A DNA stretch of 64,000 bases. Source: Acidobacteriota bacterium (GTDB taxonomy: Bacteria; Acidobacteriota; Terriglobia; Bryobacterales; Bryobacteraceae). The stretch spans positions 1-64,000 of the forward strand of contig JACPNQ010000009.1 of NCBI GenBank assembly GCA_016185425.1, written 5' to 3'. The notes beneath the pieces were generated by a model, which saw only the letters and a program-made list of their open reading frames with translations, was not told where the DNA came from and searched no databases. The position numbers and the translations under genes were made by a program. Positions 1-8,815 of this stretch are shown here, one piece after another; the first letter of the stretch is position 1, and every line of letters begins with the position of its first letter.

Positions 1-122
1 GCTGCCGATTTTGGATAGCACTTACGGCTCTCTACAAAGGACAATACCCCAACCTCAATTTCGGATTAGCGGTTCTCCAACGCAAACTCCTTTGTTTTCA
101 AACCGCCGTCAACCTTCCTGGC

Positions 123-857
123 CTAATTTGGACAGCCCTGGGCGGAAACATAACATCCACTGAGGCCGCGCGGAACTTTGACGACGATTTGATCGAGGCC
201 CGGAAACTGCGAACGGCCGTGGTAGGAAACCTCCGCCAATTTGTGGCCGATGTAGAACTCGAAGGGAAGCGAGTTGAGGCTGGTTGGGCTGCCTATCAAG
301 CGTGTTTCGTCGTTCGTATCGGGTCCCAGTCCGGTACCCCAGAAGATGACCGTTTGATCCTCCTTGACCGGATTGGTGATTGTGAGCAAGTTGAATCCGG
401 CGTCCATCACGACAGCCTGGCCGAGGCCATTTCCGCTGAGGGTCATGATGCCGAAGGCGCTTTGGGCAACCTGGATGGCGAAAGGTGCGCTGGTGGCGCC
501 GTTGTAGGTGACCGTTATTGTGCCGGTGCCGGCCGGAGTGGCGGAGGGAAGGATGGCCGATATCTGACCTGGGGAGACGTAGTAGGGAATCGCTTCGGTG
601 GCCGTCCCGGCAACGGTGACCTTTATGGACACGCCGCCGAGATTCTTATTCAGGGCCGGGCTGAACGCTCCTGTGAGCAGCCCCGCGGGAGCCATATTGG
701 CGCCATAGATGACGAAGATACTTCCCCTCGCTATGGCGTAGTTTGGGGTACCGGGAAGCAGGTAACTGTAGTTATTCTGGAGGCCGGTGATCGCCGGCTG
801 CGCGGACGCCAGATATGCCGAGAAAAGAGCTGCGGAAACGATCGCGAGACGGCGCAT
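123..857 (-). CDS. Secreted TIGR03437-family protein, C-terminally short
   Basis: A 244-residue protein starting with a clear Sec signal peptide (charged MRR, hydrophobic core, cleavage after the A-S-A-Q region near residue 19). The body matches the Solibacter-type TIGR03437 domain: an 'IYGANMAP' strand, 'YYVSPGQISAILP', and a late 'GRSQFPGLDQIVVKVP' element. This domain is common in exported Acidobacteria proteins and has no known catalytic role. Family members usually continue for another 15 to 20 residues after the 'GLSGCYV' strand. Here the reading frame ends in an unrelated 'SAQGCPN' tail, so the last strand looks lost. It lies 27 nt downstream of glmM on the same strand and may be co-transcribed. 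The family assignment is firm; the function is unknown. Confidence 0.8.
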   Translation of the reverse strand: MRRLAIVSAALFSAYLASAQPAITGLQNNYSYLLPGTPNYAIARGSIFVIYGANMAPAGLLTGAFSPALNKNLGGVSIKVTVAGTATEAIPYYVSPGQISAILPSATPAGTGTITVTYNGATSAPFAIQVAQSAFGIMTLSGNGLGQAVVMDAGFNLLTITNPVKEDQTVIFWGTGLGPDTNDETRLIGSPTSLNSLPFEFYIGHKLAEVSYHGRSQFPGLDQIVVKVPRGLSGCYVSAQGCPN

Positions 858-884
858 AGGGGTGTCTCGGAAGTATAACCCAGC

Positions 885-2222
885 CTATGCGCGTAGTTCT
901 TGCTGGATGGCTTTAGCAATCGTCTCGGCATGATGGCCAACGCGATCGAGCGTAGTGCCTTCCACCATGACGCGCGCTAACGGCTCGGTGCCCGAAAAGC
1001 GGACGACGACTCGCCCTGCGTCGCCGAATTCGGCCTGGCAATCGCGAATCGCCGCCTGCACCGAGTCGAGGCCCTCGAGCGGACGCTTTTGCCCAAAACG
1101 CACGTTAACGAGGGTTTGCGGAAGGACATGGAGTTCCGCGGCCAGTTCGTCCAGGCTAGTCTGCAACCGAGCCATGATTTCGACGAGACGGAGCATGGTA
1201 AGCATTCCGTCGCCCGTCGTCGCCTGTTCGTGGAAAATCACGTGGCCCGACTGTTCGCCACCGATACTCGCGCCGATGCGTATCATCTCCTCGAGGACAT
1301 ATTTGTCGCCGACGGCGGTGCGGACGAGACGAATGCCGTGGTTTTTGAGGGCTATTTCCAAGCCCAGGTTGGACATGACGGTCGCTACAACAATATCGCC
1401 TGGCAACTTGCCGCGATTCTTCGCGTCGCGGCCGCATATGAGAAGAACATGGTCGCCATCCACCTTGCGGCCGGACCGCGCGGCGAAGATGACGCGGTCT
1501 GCGTCGCCGTCGAACGCAACAGCGAGGCTGGCACTGTGAGCAACCACCGCGTCCTGAATTCGCTCGCTATGGAGAGCGCCGCAGTTGAGATTGATATTGC
1601 GGCCATTCGGCGAGCAGTAGAGTTCGACCACTTCAGCGCCTAGCGAACGCAAGATCCGCGGAGCATAGGCGCTGGCCGCGCCGTTGCCGGCATCAACCAC
1701 GATCTTCAGACCGGATAGCGATTGGGTACAAATAGAGCGGAGGAAATCGACATAGGCTTCGGCCTCGGCAGGTTGCGTGGAAATGTGTCCGATAGTTGGA
1801 GTTGAATCGGCTGCCAGGGCGAATATTCGCCTTTCGAGCTCCACTTCCTCAGCGTCCGGAACCTTGTACCCGGAGTGGGCGAAGAGTTTCAGACCGTTGT
1901 CCTGAAACGGGTTGTGCGAAGCCGAGATCACGAGGCCGGCCGCATACGGACCATTCCGCGTCAGCCACGCGACACCGGGAGTAGGAACGACCCCGGCCAC
2001 CGTACATTGCACGCCGTCGCTGGCTAATCCGGCGATGACCTGCGCGGCAAGCGCCGGTCCGGACTCACGGGTATCCATGCCAATCAGGACGCGGGGTTCT
2101 GCAGCATGCGACTTCGCCCACTCGGCCAATGCCCGTCCGAAGGCAAACACCGTGCGGGCGTCCAGCGGATATTCACCGGCCACGCCACGAATGCCGTCGG
2201 TTCCGAATAGTTGTCTCGACAT
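885..2222 (-). CDS. glmM: Phosphoglucosamine mutase GlmM
   Basis: GlmM converts glucosamine-6-phosphate to glucosamine-1-phosphate in the cytosol, on the route to UDP-GlcNAc for peptidoglycan. The 445-residue length is the family norm. The N-terminus 'LFGTDGIRG' (residues 5-13) is typical. The phospho-serine loop SASHNP gives catalytic Ser102, the Mg-binding loop DGDADR is at 238-243, and the C-terminal phosphate-binding 'RFSGTEP' is present. It is the last gene of the conserved cdaA-cdaR-glmM trio, 28 nt after cdaR. In other bacteria CdaA, CdaR and GlmM interact physically and GlmM dampens c-di-AMP production, so the linkage supports all three calls. Confidence 0.97.
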   Translation of the reverse strand: MSRQLFGTDGIRGVAGEYPLDARTVFAFGRALAEWAKSHAAEPRVLIGMDTRESGPALAAQVIAGLASDGVQCTVAGVVPTPGVAWLTRNGPYAAGLVISASHNPFQDNGLKLFAHSGYKVPDAEEVELERRIFALAADSTPTIGHISTQPAEAEAYVDFLRSICTQSLSGLKIVVDAGNGAASAYAPRILRSLGAEVVELYCSPNGRNINLNCGALHSERIQDAVVAHSASLAVAFDGDADRVIFAARSGRKVDGDHVLLICGRDAKNRGKLPGDIVVATVMSNLGLEIALKNHGIRLVRTAVGDKYVLEEMIRIGASIGGEQSGHVIFHEQATTGDGMLTMLRLVEIMARLQTSLDELAAELHVLPQTLVNVRFGQKRPLEGLDSVQAAIRDCQAEFGDAGRVVVRFSGTEPLARVMVEGTTLDRVGHHAETIAKAIQQELRA

Positions 2223-2250
2223 AAGTACGGCTCCAACCTAATGCTCTGGC

Positions 2251-2928
2251 TTACTGCTCAAGCCCGGGCCCGATTCGTTCCATCACCAGCCTCACGCGGA
2301 CAGTGGAATTGCCGTCAATTCGCAACTGCGGGTCGTCCACGAAGGTACTGACTCGCGTCTCGAATTCGGAGATGATTCCGTTGAGATCGATCGGATCCGT
2401 ATCAATGGACTGCAGGTGCTCAACATGGCTGCGCGGACCAACGACACGAAGATGTTCCGGCGAGAGCTCCTGGCTGGCGATTCGGTAGCCGGGCATGGGG
2501 TTCCCCGCGTAACGTATCTGCACGGGAACATCGCGGGCGAAGCGTTCCTCGAAGCGCATGCGGATCTGCGTCGGGATGGCCCGTTCGAGTTGCAAGCCGG
2601 ACGGAACACGTACGGCACGATTATCCAGGTTGAACGTCCAATCGCCAGGCCGCTTCACACCCTCCAGATCGACCACAACAGCCACATCCTTTAGGAATGT
2701 ATCGTTCATCTTGCCGGACGGCCCGCGCACGAAGAGGTTGACCCGGTTAACCATGCCACTCGATACCTCGTACGCCTTGGGAAAATTGCGGTATTCCACA
2801 GGAACATCAATGGCGGTGGCGAGTTCCTGCTCGCCCACAATAGCGATCCAAAGGAGCGACGCAATAGCGACACTGAGCACTTTCGCGCCGAGGTTTTCGG
2901 TGACCATCCGCTTCGCGGCAGCGATCAT
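2251..2928 (-). CDS. cdaR: YbbR-domain c-di-AMP cyclase regulator CdaR
   Basis: A 225-residue protein with one N-terminal membrane anchor (about residues 15-32, 'VLSVAIASLLWIAIV') followed by extracytoplasmic YbbR-type beta repeats. The repeats are visible as recurring segments such as 'IDVPVEYRNFP' and 'RDVPVQIRYAGNP'. CdaR binds the membrane cyclase CdaA from outside and tunes its activity. Its start codon overlaps the cdaA stop in a 4-nt ATGA junction, so translation is probably coupled. With only about two YbbR repeats it is shorter than Firmicutes CdaR. Its position between cdaA and glmM makes the call strong. Confidence 0.9.
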   Translation of the reverse strand: MIAAAKRMVTENLGAKVLSVAIASLLWIAIVGEQELATAIDVPVEYRNFPKAYEVSSGMVNRVNLFVRGPSGKMNDTFLKDVAVVVDLEGVKRPGDWTFNLDNRAVRVPSGLQLERAIPTQIRMRFEERFARDVPVQIRYAGNPMPGYRIASQELSPEHLRVVGPRSHVEHLQSIDTDPIDLNGIISEFETRVSTFVDDPQLRIDGNSTVRVRLVMERIGPGLEQ

Positions 2929-3749
2929 GCACTGGTTTCCTTGGCGGCAGTAAGCGCGGAGGCGGAACCGTGACGGAAATCCACAAAGCGTTGCATCAGC
3001 CTTTGCTCGACACGGTCCATAGTGACGTCGTATTCGATTTCATTCCGCGCGGCGATGGAGATGCGGCCAGTCTCCTCGCTGACAATCAGCGAGATACAAT
3101 CGGTCTCTTCGGTGATGCCGATGCCCGCACGGTGGCGAGTGCCGAGAATGCGCAGCAGTTCGGGATTCATGGTGAGGGGAAGGAAGCAGGCGGCCGCAGC
3201 GACACGGTCGCCCTGGATGATGACAGCGCCATCGTGCATCGAAGAGCCGGGGTAGAAGATCGAGAGCAGGAGGTCACGAGAAACGTTGGCGTCCAGAGGA
3301 ACGCCGCTCTCGATGAACGTGCGAAGGCCAACCTCACGTTCGATGACGATGAGCGCGCCGATTTTCTGCTGGGAAAGCTGCTGCAAGGTGAGGAGAATCT
3401 CTTCGACTGTCTCGCGGCGATGCAGCCGCGTGCTGAAGCCGATGACGCGGCGCTGGCCAATACGGGCCAGCAGGCGGCGTATCTCGCTTTGGAACATGAC
3501 GATTAGGCCGAAGGCCGTGTAGGGCGCGGCTGTCGCGAGGATCGTCCGCAGCATCTCCATTTTGGCGTAGACGGAAATGAGGTAGACAAGAACCAGCACC
3601 AACAATCCAGCCAGCATTGCGGCGGAACGGCGTCCGCGGACGATGATGATGAACTGGTAGATGATGAACGCCGTAAGCGCGATGTCCAACGCGGCCGACC
3701 AGGTAAACCTCGGCATCTGCGACAGGAATGTCTCAAGCGCTGGCATCAT
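2925..3749 (-). CDS. cdaA: Membrane diadenylate cyclase CdaA (DAC domain)
   Basis: CdaA makes the second messenger c-di-AMP from two ATP. The 274-residue protein has three N-terminal membrane helices (about residues 18-36, 43-61 and 68-86) and then a DisA_N/DAC domain. The catalytic DGA motif is at 173-175 and the RHR motif at 205-207, inside 'GTRHRAGIGITEETD'. Its length and architecture match the CdaA (DacA) class. It starts 5 nt after the stop of the DUF362 gene, so it is embedded in a long minus-strand transcript. The short spacing leaves no room for its own promoter unless one lies inside the DUF362 gene. Confidence 0.95.
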   Translation of the reverse strand: MMPALETFLSQMPRFTWSAALDIALTAFIIYQFIIIVRGRRSAAMLAGLLVLVLVYLISVYAKMEMLRTILATAAPYTAFGLIVMFQSEIRRLLARIGQRRVIGFSTRLHRRETVEEILLTLQQLSQQKIGALIVIEREVGLRTFIESGVPLDANVSRDLLLSIFYPGSSMHDGAVIIQGDRVAAAACFLPLTMNPELLRILGTRHRAGIGITEETDCISLIVSEETGRISIAARNEIEYDVTMDRVEQRLMQRFVDFRHGSASALTAAKETSA

Positions 3750-3754
3750 AGAAT

Positions 3755-4876
3755 TTACGGTCTTCGGAACGCGAAACGAGCTTCGGAAATGGGGACTCCG
3801 AGAATCGGTATTTTCTTCAGATCCGCCGAACCAAGGCCTAACTGTTCGGCGAGCAACAGCGTGTTATCGCATTTTTCAAATGGCGCCGTGCCGCGGGTAG
3901 CTCTTGGATCATAACCCATTACGGCAGCCGCCGCCGCGTCTGTCGAAACCGCATTGAATCCAGCGAGTAGGACGCCCGGCTTCACCGCGGAAATCCCTTT
4001 GATCCACGGCCCTTCGCCTCCGGTGACGGTTTCGATACCGTCGACAATGGCAATGTCGATTGGGCGGGCGGCGTTCAACTCGGCCGTTATGCGGGGCATC
4101 CGATGCCCGGCCGCGCGGCTCGACGCCGGATCGTTCTCCGCCGGTGCGATCCGGGCTGGCTGGCGCTCTCCGAAATGGCACACTTTCAACCGGCCCTTCG
4201 TGGGGGCCTCGTTGGGATCGTCAATTCCGGCATCGTCGCCGTATATGGACGCCGGCGTGATGCCGAAGATGTTTTTCATCGACAGGGTGATGCCGCACGT
4301 GGCGTGGTCCTTCAGCTTTGCCATGCTCACGAAGACATCGGTATCCATGTAGCTGTGGTTGAGCTCGTAGGCCGGAAAAATAAAGCCGCCGCCGGGAACG
4401 GAGTGGCGGAGATAGCGTTTGCCCTTGCCGATGGCGTTCGTATTTTCGAACTCGATCTTGGACGAAATGGATTGAAGCTGGCGGACGTTCCAACCCGAAT
4501 CAAGAAGATACTCTTCGAGCGGTCCGGCCGTTCCCCAGCAGCTCTCGACGAACCGGATACGCGTCGCGCCGGCCTCGTTGAGCAGATGAGCCAGGGCCCC
4601 CGCCATCCGCGGATGGGAGTAGTGCGTCAGCGACAGAGCTTTGCCTTCGAATTTCAGAGCGGGAGAGCCCGTGAGATTCAATTTGATTGTGACGGTCTTA
4701 TTGCGGACTTTCGGCGCCAGGCCGCCAAGTTGATCGAACATCACACGCAGCGTACCAACCAGGCCGGTGCTGTAACTGTCTGCCTTTGCAATCACCACTG
4801 GGCGTAAGGGGGCATGCGCAGCCATGAGTGGCGCCGCGCTGGCCACTGCCAGGAATTCTCGCCGGGTAATCGTCAC
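3755..4876 (-). CDS. Tat-exported DUF362 family protein
   Basis: A 373-residue protein with a twin-arginine signal ('TRREFLAVASAAP', residues 3-15), so it is probably exported folded. The mature part has DUF362 features: 'TIKLNLTG', a conserved Cys in 'VESCWGTAG', 'SMAKLKDHATCGITLSMKN', and a late 'DIAIVDGIETVTGGEGP' segment. DUF362 proteins are often annotated as iron-sulfur related, but no CxxCxxC ferredoxin cluster motif is visible here. It lies between the hypothetical at 4881-6188 (4 nt gap) and cdaA (5 nt gap). The family call is good; the biochemical role is unknown. Confidence 0.8.
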   Translation of the reverse strand: MTITRREFLAVASAAPLMAAHAPLRPVVIAKADSYSTGLVGTLRVMFDQLGGLAPKVRNKTVTIKLNLTGSPALKFEGKALSLTHYSHPRMAGALAHLLNEAGATRIRFVESCWGTAGPLEEYLLDSGWNVRQLQSISSKIEFENTNAIGKGKRYLRHSVPGGGFIFPAYELNHSYMDTDVFVSMAKLKDHATCGITLSMKNIFGITPASIYGDDAGIDDPNEAPTKGRLKVCHFGERQPARIAPAENDPASSRAAGHRMPRITAELNAARPIDIAIVDGIETVTGGEGPWIKGISAVKPGVLLAGFNAVSTDAAAAAVMGYDPRATRGTAPFEKCDNTLLLAEQLGLGSADLKKIPILGVPISEARFAFRRP

Positions 4877-4880
4877 GCAA

Positions 4881-6188
4881 CTACTCCAATTCCAGTATGG
4901 CGTACCAACTCATTTCAGGTATATCAATTCCGGTACCCTCTTCGGTTGGATAGGTCTCTAATATTTTGGGCGGAACGCCTGGTTGCAGCAGAGTCGCCTT
5001 CTTCCAATTGCCCAGCATGTGAACGGTAATGGATTCAACGGGAAAGTCGGTGTAGTTGACAAGGTGGAGGAGTTGTTTTCCATGGTCTGGCGATTCGGTG
5101 AGATTGGACAGCATCGTGCCGGCATTGAAGAGCCGCGCTCCGAGATTGCGCCGCCCGGTGAGCGTGTTGACCTCCTTCCAGATGGCATCGAGCTTGGTGA
5201 GTTCCCTCTCATCCAGAACGACTTGCCCTTCACGAGGCGTGGGAAACTGCCAGTTCTTCGGGCCAGTGAGAACGGTGCCACCTGAGCGGGTGAATTGGGC
5301 GAGAACCTCACGTTCCGCGGACGTCATCGTGGACGGGCTGACGTTTACCGCCATCACGGCGCCCCGCATCTCCTTCAGCTTCATTTTGCTGGCCGGAATC
5401 GGCCGCACCGGCGTGTGCTTGACCGCGATCATGTCGAGGATTCCGCCACTGAGCATAGAGCCGCTGGCGGCATCCTGAATCAGCGTAAGTTGCCCGGCGG
5501 CGGGCCATTGCAGTTTCTCCTTTTGCGACTCGATGAATGCCAGAAGTGAGGCCAGTTTGCGCCAATCGCGCACGGCGTTGGCATCGTTGCTGAGGAGGCG
5601 TTTTTCGAAATCCTTGTCGAGTGCGATGACCCACCGCGCACCGCACATGGCCGCTTCGGCGGCAACTTGAAGGTAGCGGGAAATCGGATAGGCCTTGCCC
5701 GTTGGCGGCGTATTGGCGATCCACACCGGATTGCTTGTAAGCGCACGGGCGAAGCGGAGGAAACCGGCGTTGGTGTCGATCCAAGGGCCACCGCTAGGCG
5801 CCGCTTTTGCGTGATCGGCATCGACAGGATTTACGCCAGGCCAGACACCCTGGTTGGTGGCAGTGATGGGCACGCCTTCGAACTGCATCGCCGACCGCGG
5901 CAAGATTGGGATGGCCGATTCCTGCTGCGGGCCCTCGCTGAAGATTGCGTCGAGCTTCGCGGCCTTTGCGTCGCCGGCGTCCCAGGGCTTGCTGACGATA
6001 CCGGCTACGGTGATCCCCTGTTTGTGAGCGGCTTCGGTGAAGGCGGGTGACCAGTTGCCTGGTTCGAGCAAGAGGCAATTGATGGGAGTACCTTCCAGAA
6101 GTTTGAGCGTAGCGGGGTCTGATGCCGGCCAGCGCATCGGCACCCAGGCGGAGAGGGCGGCTACCGTGGCGGCGAGGAGGAGGGGCAT
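4881..6188 (-). CDS. Secreted protein of unknown function, possible glycosidase-like fold
   Basis: A 435-residue protein with an N-terminal signal-like stretch (residues 1-15). No family is recognised with certainty. The first half contains periodic beta/alpha signatures ('PINCLLLEPGNWSPAF', 'GITVAGIVSKPWD', 'RWVIALDKDFEKRL') compatible with a TIM-barrel. The second half has a Rossmann-like block, 'GAVMAVNVSPSTMTSAER' followed by 'FTRSGGTVLTGP', which resembles the amidotransferase-like domain of some beta-galactosidases. The final 'LVNYTDFPVESITVHM' segment looks like a beta-sandwich end. These are impressions from sequence only. It sits 10 nt after potD and 4 nt before the DUF362 gene, so co-expression is likely. 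Confidence 0.6.
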   Translation of the reverse strand: MPLLLAATVAALSAWVPMRWPASDPATLKLLEGTPINCLLLEPGNWSPAFTEAAHKQGITVAGIVSKPWDAGDAKAAKLDAIFSEGPQQESAIPILPRSAMQFEGVPITATNQGVWPGVNPVDADHAKAAPSGGPWIDTNAGFLRFARALTSNPVWIANTPPTGKAYPISRYLQVAAEAAMCGARWVIALDKDFEKRLLSNDANAVRDWRKLASLLAFIESQKEKLQWPAAGQLTLIQDAASGSMLSGGILDMIAVKHTPVRPIPASKMKLKEMRGAVMAVNVSPSTMTSAEREVLAQFTRSGGTVLTGPKNWQFPTPREGQVVLDERELTKLDAIWKEVNTLTGRRNLGARLFNAGTMLSNLTESPDHGKQLLHLVNYTDFPVESITVHMLGNWKKATLLQPGVPPKILETYPTEEGTGIDIPEMSWYAILELE

Positions 6189-6198
6189 GACTCCATTT

Positions 6199-7224
6199 TC
6201 ATGCCGATTTGATCTCCGTCCAAAGCCGGTCCCGAAGCCGCTGCGCCTCCGGCGTGACCGTGGCGAACCATTCGGCCTGAGCCATCACCTCAGGAGGCGG
6301 ATAGAGCGTCCGATTATTCTGCGTCGCGGCGGAGAGCAGTGGGCGTGCGGCGCCATTGGCAGTAGCCGTGCGCATCGTCTCCGCAATGCGGGCGCTCACG
6401 TTGGGCTCGAGCAGATAGTTCAGAAAATCGTGTGCGATCTCCTTGCGCGGACTCTCGCGGAGGAGAACCGCGCAATCGAGACTTAGCGGGAATCCGTCGC
6501 GCGGATAGACAAAGGCCAGATCACTCGACGCGTCGATCGCTTGCTGGGCCGTGGTCGACCAGATCTGCGCCCCCAGAATGTCGCCGGCGACGGCCTGGTC
6601 GCGCACTTCCGTATTGAGGTATGCCCGAAGAAGCGGCTTCTGGTTCACGGCTTCGCGCTGGGCCGCGCGGAGCTCGTTGGGATCGCGCGAATTCAAGGAA
6701 TAGCCAAGTTTGCGAAGTGCCGCGGCGAAAACTTCCGCCGGATCATCGAGCATCGTCAAATGGCCTTTCCAATGGGGCTCCCAAAGGTCCGCCCATTTGC
6801 TCGGCACCGGTGTGACTTTCTTGTTGTAGAGGATGCCGGTGGCGTTCCACATGTATGGAACCGAGTGCTGCAATTGGGGATCGCTCACGGGATGCTGGAA
6901 GGCGGGCTCGATATTCTTCAGATTCGGCAGTTGCGCATGGTCGAGTTCGGCCAATAGATTCTGCTCTCGCATGGGGGGAACGATGTAGTGGGTTGGGAAA
7001 ACAATGTCCCATCCGGAGTTGCCGGAAAAAACCCGGGCGAGCATCTCCTCATTCGACTCGTAGACGCTGTAGCGTACTTTGACCGCGTGGTGCTTTTCAA
7101 AATTGGGAACCGTTTCGGGCGCGACGTAGGCAGACCAATTGAACACGTTGAGTCGCCGCGCCGTTGGACGCGCACAACCGGAGAGGCCTGCGAGCCCGAT
7201 AAGGATTTCACGGCGGCGTGTCAT
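6199..7224 (-). CDS. potD: Spermidine/putrescine ABC transporter substrate-binding lipoprotein PotD-like
   Basis: A 341-residue periplasmic-binding protein with an RRR-containing N-terminus and a lipobox-like LSGC (Cys17), so it is probably a lipoprotein. The mature start 'LNVFNWSAYVAPETV' is the hallmark of PotD/PotF-type polyamine receptors. The segments 'GWDIVFPTHYIVPPM' and 'VPYMWNATGILYNKK' are also family-typical. The start codon overlaps the potC stop (7221-7224), so it is the last gene of a potABCD operon in canonical order. Polyamine specificity is inferred from family and operon; the exact substrate cannot be read from sequence. Confidence 0.92.
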   Translation of the reverse strand: MTRRREILIGLAGLSGCARPTARRLNVFNWSAYVAPETVPNFEKHHAVKVRYSVYESNEEMLARVFSGNSGWDIVFPTHYIVPPMREQNLLAELDHAQLPNLKNIEPAFQHPVSDPQLQHSVPYMWNATGILYNKKVTPVPSKWADLWEPHWKGHLTMLDDPAEVFAAALRKLGYSLNSRDPNELRAAQREAVNQKPLLRAYLNTEVRDQAVAGDILGAQIWSTTAQQAIDASSDLAFVYPRDGFPLSLDCAVLLRESPRKEIAHDFLNYLLEPNVSARIAETMRTATANGAARPLLSAATQNNRTLYPPPEVMAQAEWFATVTPEAQRLRDRLWTEIKSA

Positions 7225-7985
7225 CGTTTCTGCATCCGTTCGGAGAGCAGGATCAATGCCCCGAAGCCAAGAAAGATAACCGCTGAAATGGCGCTGACCA
7301 CAGGATTAGCGCCGCGGCGCGCCATAGCATAGAGAACCATCGGAAGCGTCTCGGAATCAACGCCGGCAACGAGGCTGGTGATGACATAGTCGTCGAATGA
7401 CACCGTGAAGGCGAGCAGAGCTGCGGCAATGATTCCCGGCTGCAGCATCGGCAACGTCACTAGACGGAAGGCCTGCCATTCGTTGGCGCCAAGGTCGAGG
7501 GCGGCGTCTTCCAGAGCCGGTTCGGCGGTCCGGAGACGGGCCATCACCACCAGAAGCACGTAAGCGATGGAAAAAGCCACGTGCGCCAGGATTACGGTAT
7601 GCATGCCGAGCTGAATTTGCAGATAGCGGAAGACCCATTGAAAGAAGGCGAGGAGCGATATGCCGGTGACAATCTCCGGCGTTACCAGCGACAGATAGAG
7701 CGAACCGCTCAGCCACTTTGAGCCACGTTTCCAAAGTCCATAGGCGCACAGCGTACCGATGGCGGTGGCGAGTACCGTGGACGCAAGTGCGATGACAAGA
7801 CTATTCCAGGCCGCCTCGCCGAGCTGCGCGTCGCCGAACATGGCGCGATACCATGCCAGAGAAAAGCCTTCCCAGACGGTGAACCGGGAGCTGTTGAAAC
7901 TGAATGCGCACAAGATCAGCAACGGTACATGCAGAAACGCGTAGACAAGAGCGGCAAAAACTGCCAGAAAGCGAGATTGCTTCAT
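7221..7985 (-). CDS. potC: Polyamine ABC transporter permease PotC
   Basis: A 254-residue inner-membrane permease of the binding-protein-dependent type with about six helices. The EAA loop that docks on the ATPase is visible as 'EDAALDLGANEWQAFR' followed by 'LPMLQPGI'. The late 'SFDDYVITSLVAG' is characteristic of PotC. It starts inside the stop of potB (4-nt ATGA overlap at 7982-7985) and ends over the potD start. Translational coupling through the whole operon is likely. Confidence 0.93.
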   Translation of the reverse strand: MKQSRFLAVFAALVYAFLHVPLLILCAFSFNSSRFTVWEGFSLAWYRAMFGDAQLGEAAWNSLVIALASTVLATAIGTLCAYGLWKRGSKWLSGSLYLSLVTPEIVTGISLLAFFQWVFRYLQIQLGMHTVILAHVAFSIAYVLLVVMARLRTAEPALEDAALDLGANEWQAFRLVTLPMLQPGIIAAALLAFTVSFDDYVITSLVAGVDSETLPMVLYAMARRGANPVVSAISAVIFLGFGALILLSERMQKR

Positions 7986-8815
7986 AGCGCTTCTTCCCCG
8001 TCCTGCTTCAACAACGTAGTCAGCAGAATCATCACCAGCGCCATTAGGGCGAGCGAAATGGCGGAACCGAAGGGCCAGTCGCGTGCGGTGGTGAATTGAT
8101 TCTGGATCAGATTGCCGATCATGATGCTCTTCCCGCCGCCCAACAGATCGGGCGTAAGATAGGCGCCCAGACAGGGAATGAAGACCAGTACGGCCGCCGC
8201 GCGCATCCCGGGCGCACAGAGTGGAAGAACAACGTGGCGGATGGAGTTCCAGGGCGTCGCGCCAAGATCGGCGGCCGCTTCCATCAGGTTTTTATCGAGC
8301 CGCTCCAGATTGCTGAACAGTGGCAGAACGGCGAAGGGCAGGTAGCCGTAGACAAGCCCCACAACGACGGCCGTCTCGTTATAAAGCAACGGCAACGGCT
8401 CGTTGATGATTTTCAGCGAGAGCAGCACACTGTTGATAAGCCCGGTGTCGCGCAGTAGAAACATCCAGGCGTACGTTCGGACCAAAAAGCTCGTCCAGAA
8501 AGGAAGAATAACCAGGTACAAATAGATGCTCTTCGCGCGCTCCCCCGCGCGAGCGATGAAAAGCGCGAGCGGGAACGCGATCAAAAGACAAAGGACCGTC
8601 GCGGCCGTGGACATCACGAGCGAACGCCAAAGAATGATGCCATAAAGTGGATCGAACAGGCGCTGGTAGTTCTCCGTGGTCCATGGCGCGGTAACGCCGC
8701 CATAGACTCCGCGCGTATGGAAGCTGTAGCCGACGATAATCGACAGGGGAATGAGAAACAGCACCACTGTGAACGCCGCGGAGGGCGCAAGAAATATCGC
8801 GCGGAGGCGATTCAT
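7982..8815 (-). CDS. potB: Polyamine ABC transporter permease PotB
   Basis: A 277-residue permease, partner of PotC. It begins with a single helix ('AAFTVVLFLIPLSIIVGYSF') followed by the five-helix core. The EAA loop is 'EAAADLGATPWNSIR' with 'LPLCAPG' after it. The segment 'LGAYLTPDLLGGGKSIMIGNLI' is typical of PotB. It overlaps potA at 8812-8815 and potC at 7982-7985, each by 4 nt. Family and order in the operon agree. Confidence 0.93.
   Translation of the reverse strand: MNRLRAIFLAPSAAFTVVLFLIPLSIIVGYSFHTRGVYGGVTAPWTTENYQRLFDPLYGIILWRSLVMSTAATVLCLLIAFPLALFIARAGERAKSIYLYLVILPFWTSFLVRTYAWMFLLRDTGLINSVLLSLKIINEPLPLLYNETAVVVGLVYGYLPFAVLPLFSNLERLDKNLMEAAADLGATPWNSIRHVVLPLCAPGMRAAAVLVFIPCLGAYLTPDLLGGGKSIMIGNLIQNQFTTARDWPFGSAISLALMALVMILLTTLLKQDGEEAL

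Noticed and set aside
1-122. Searched for a continuation of the TIGR03437 domain or another gene
   Set aside because: No frame continues the family sequence; nothing supportable is seen in these bases.
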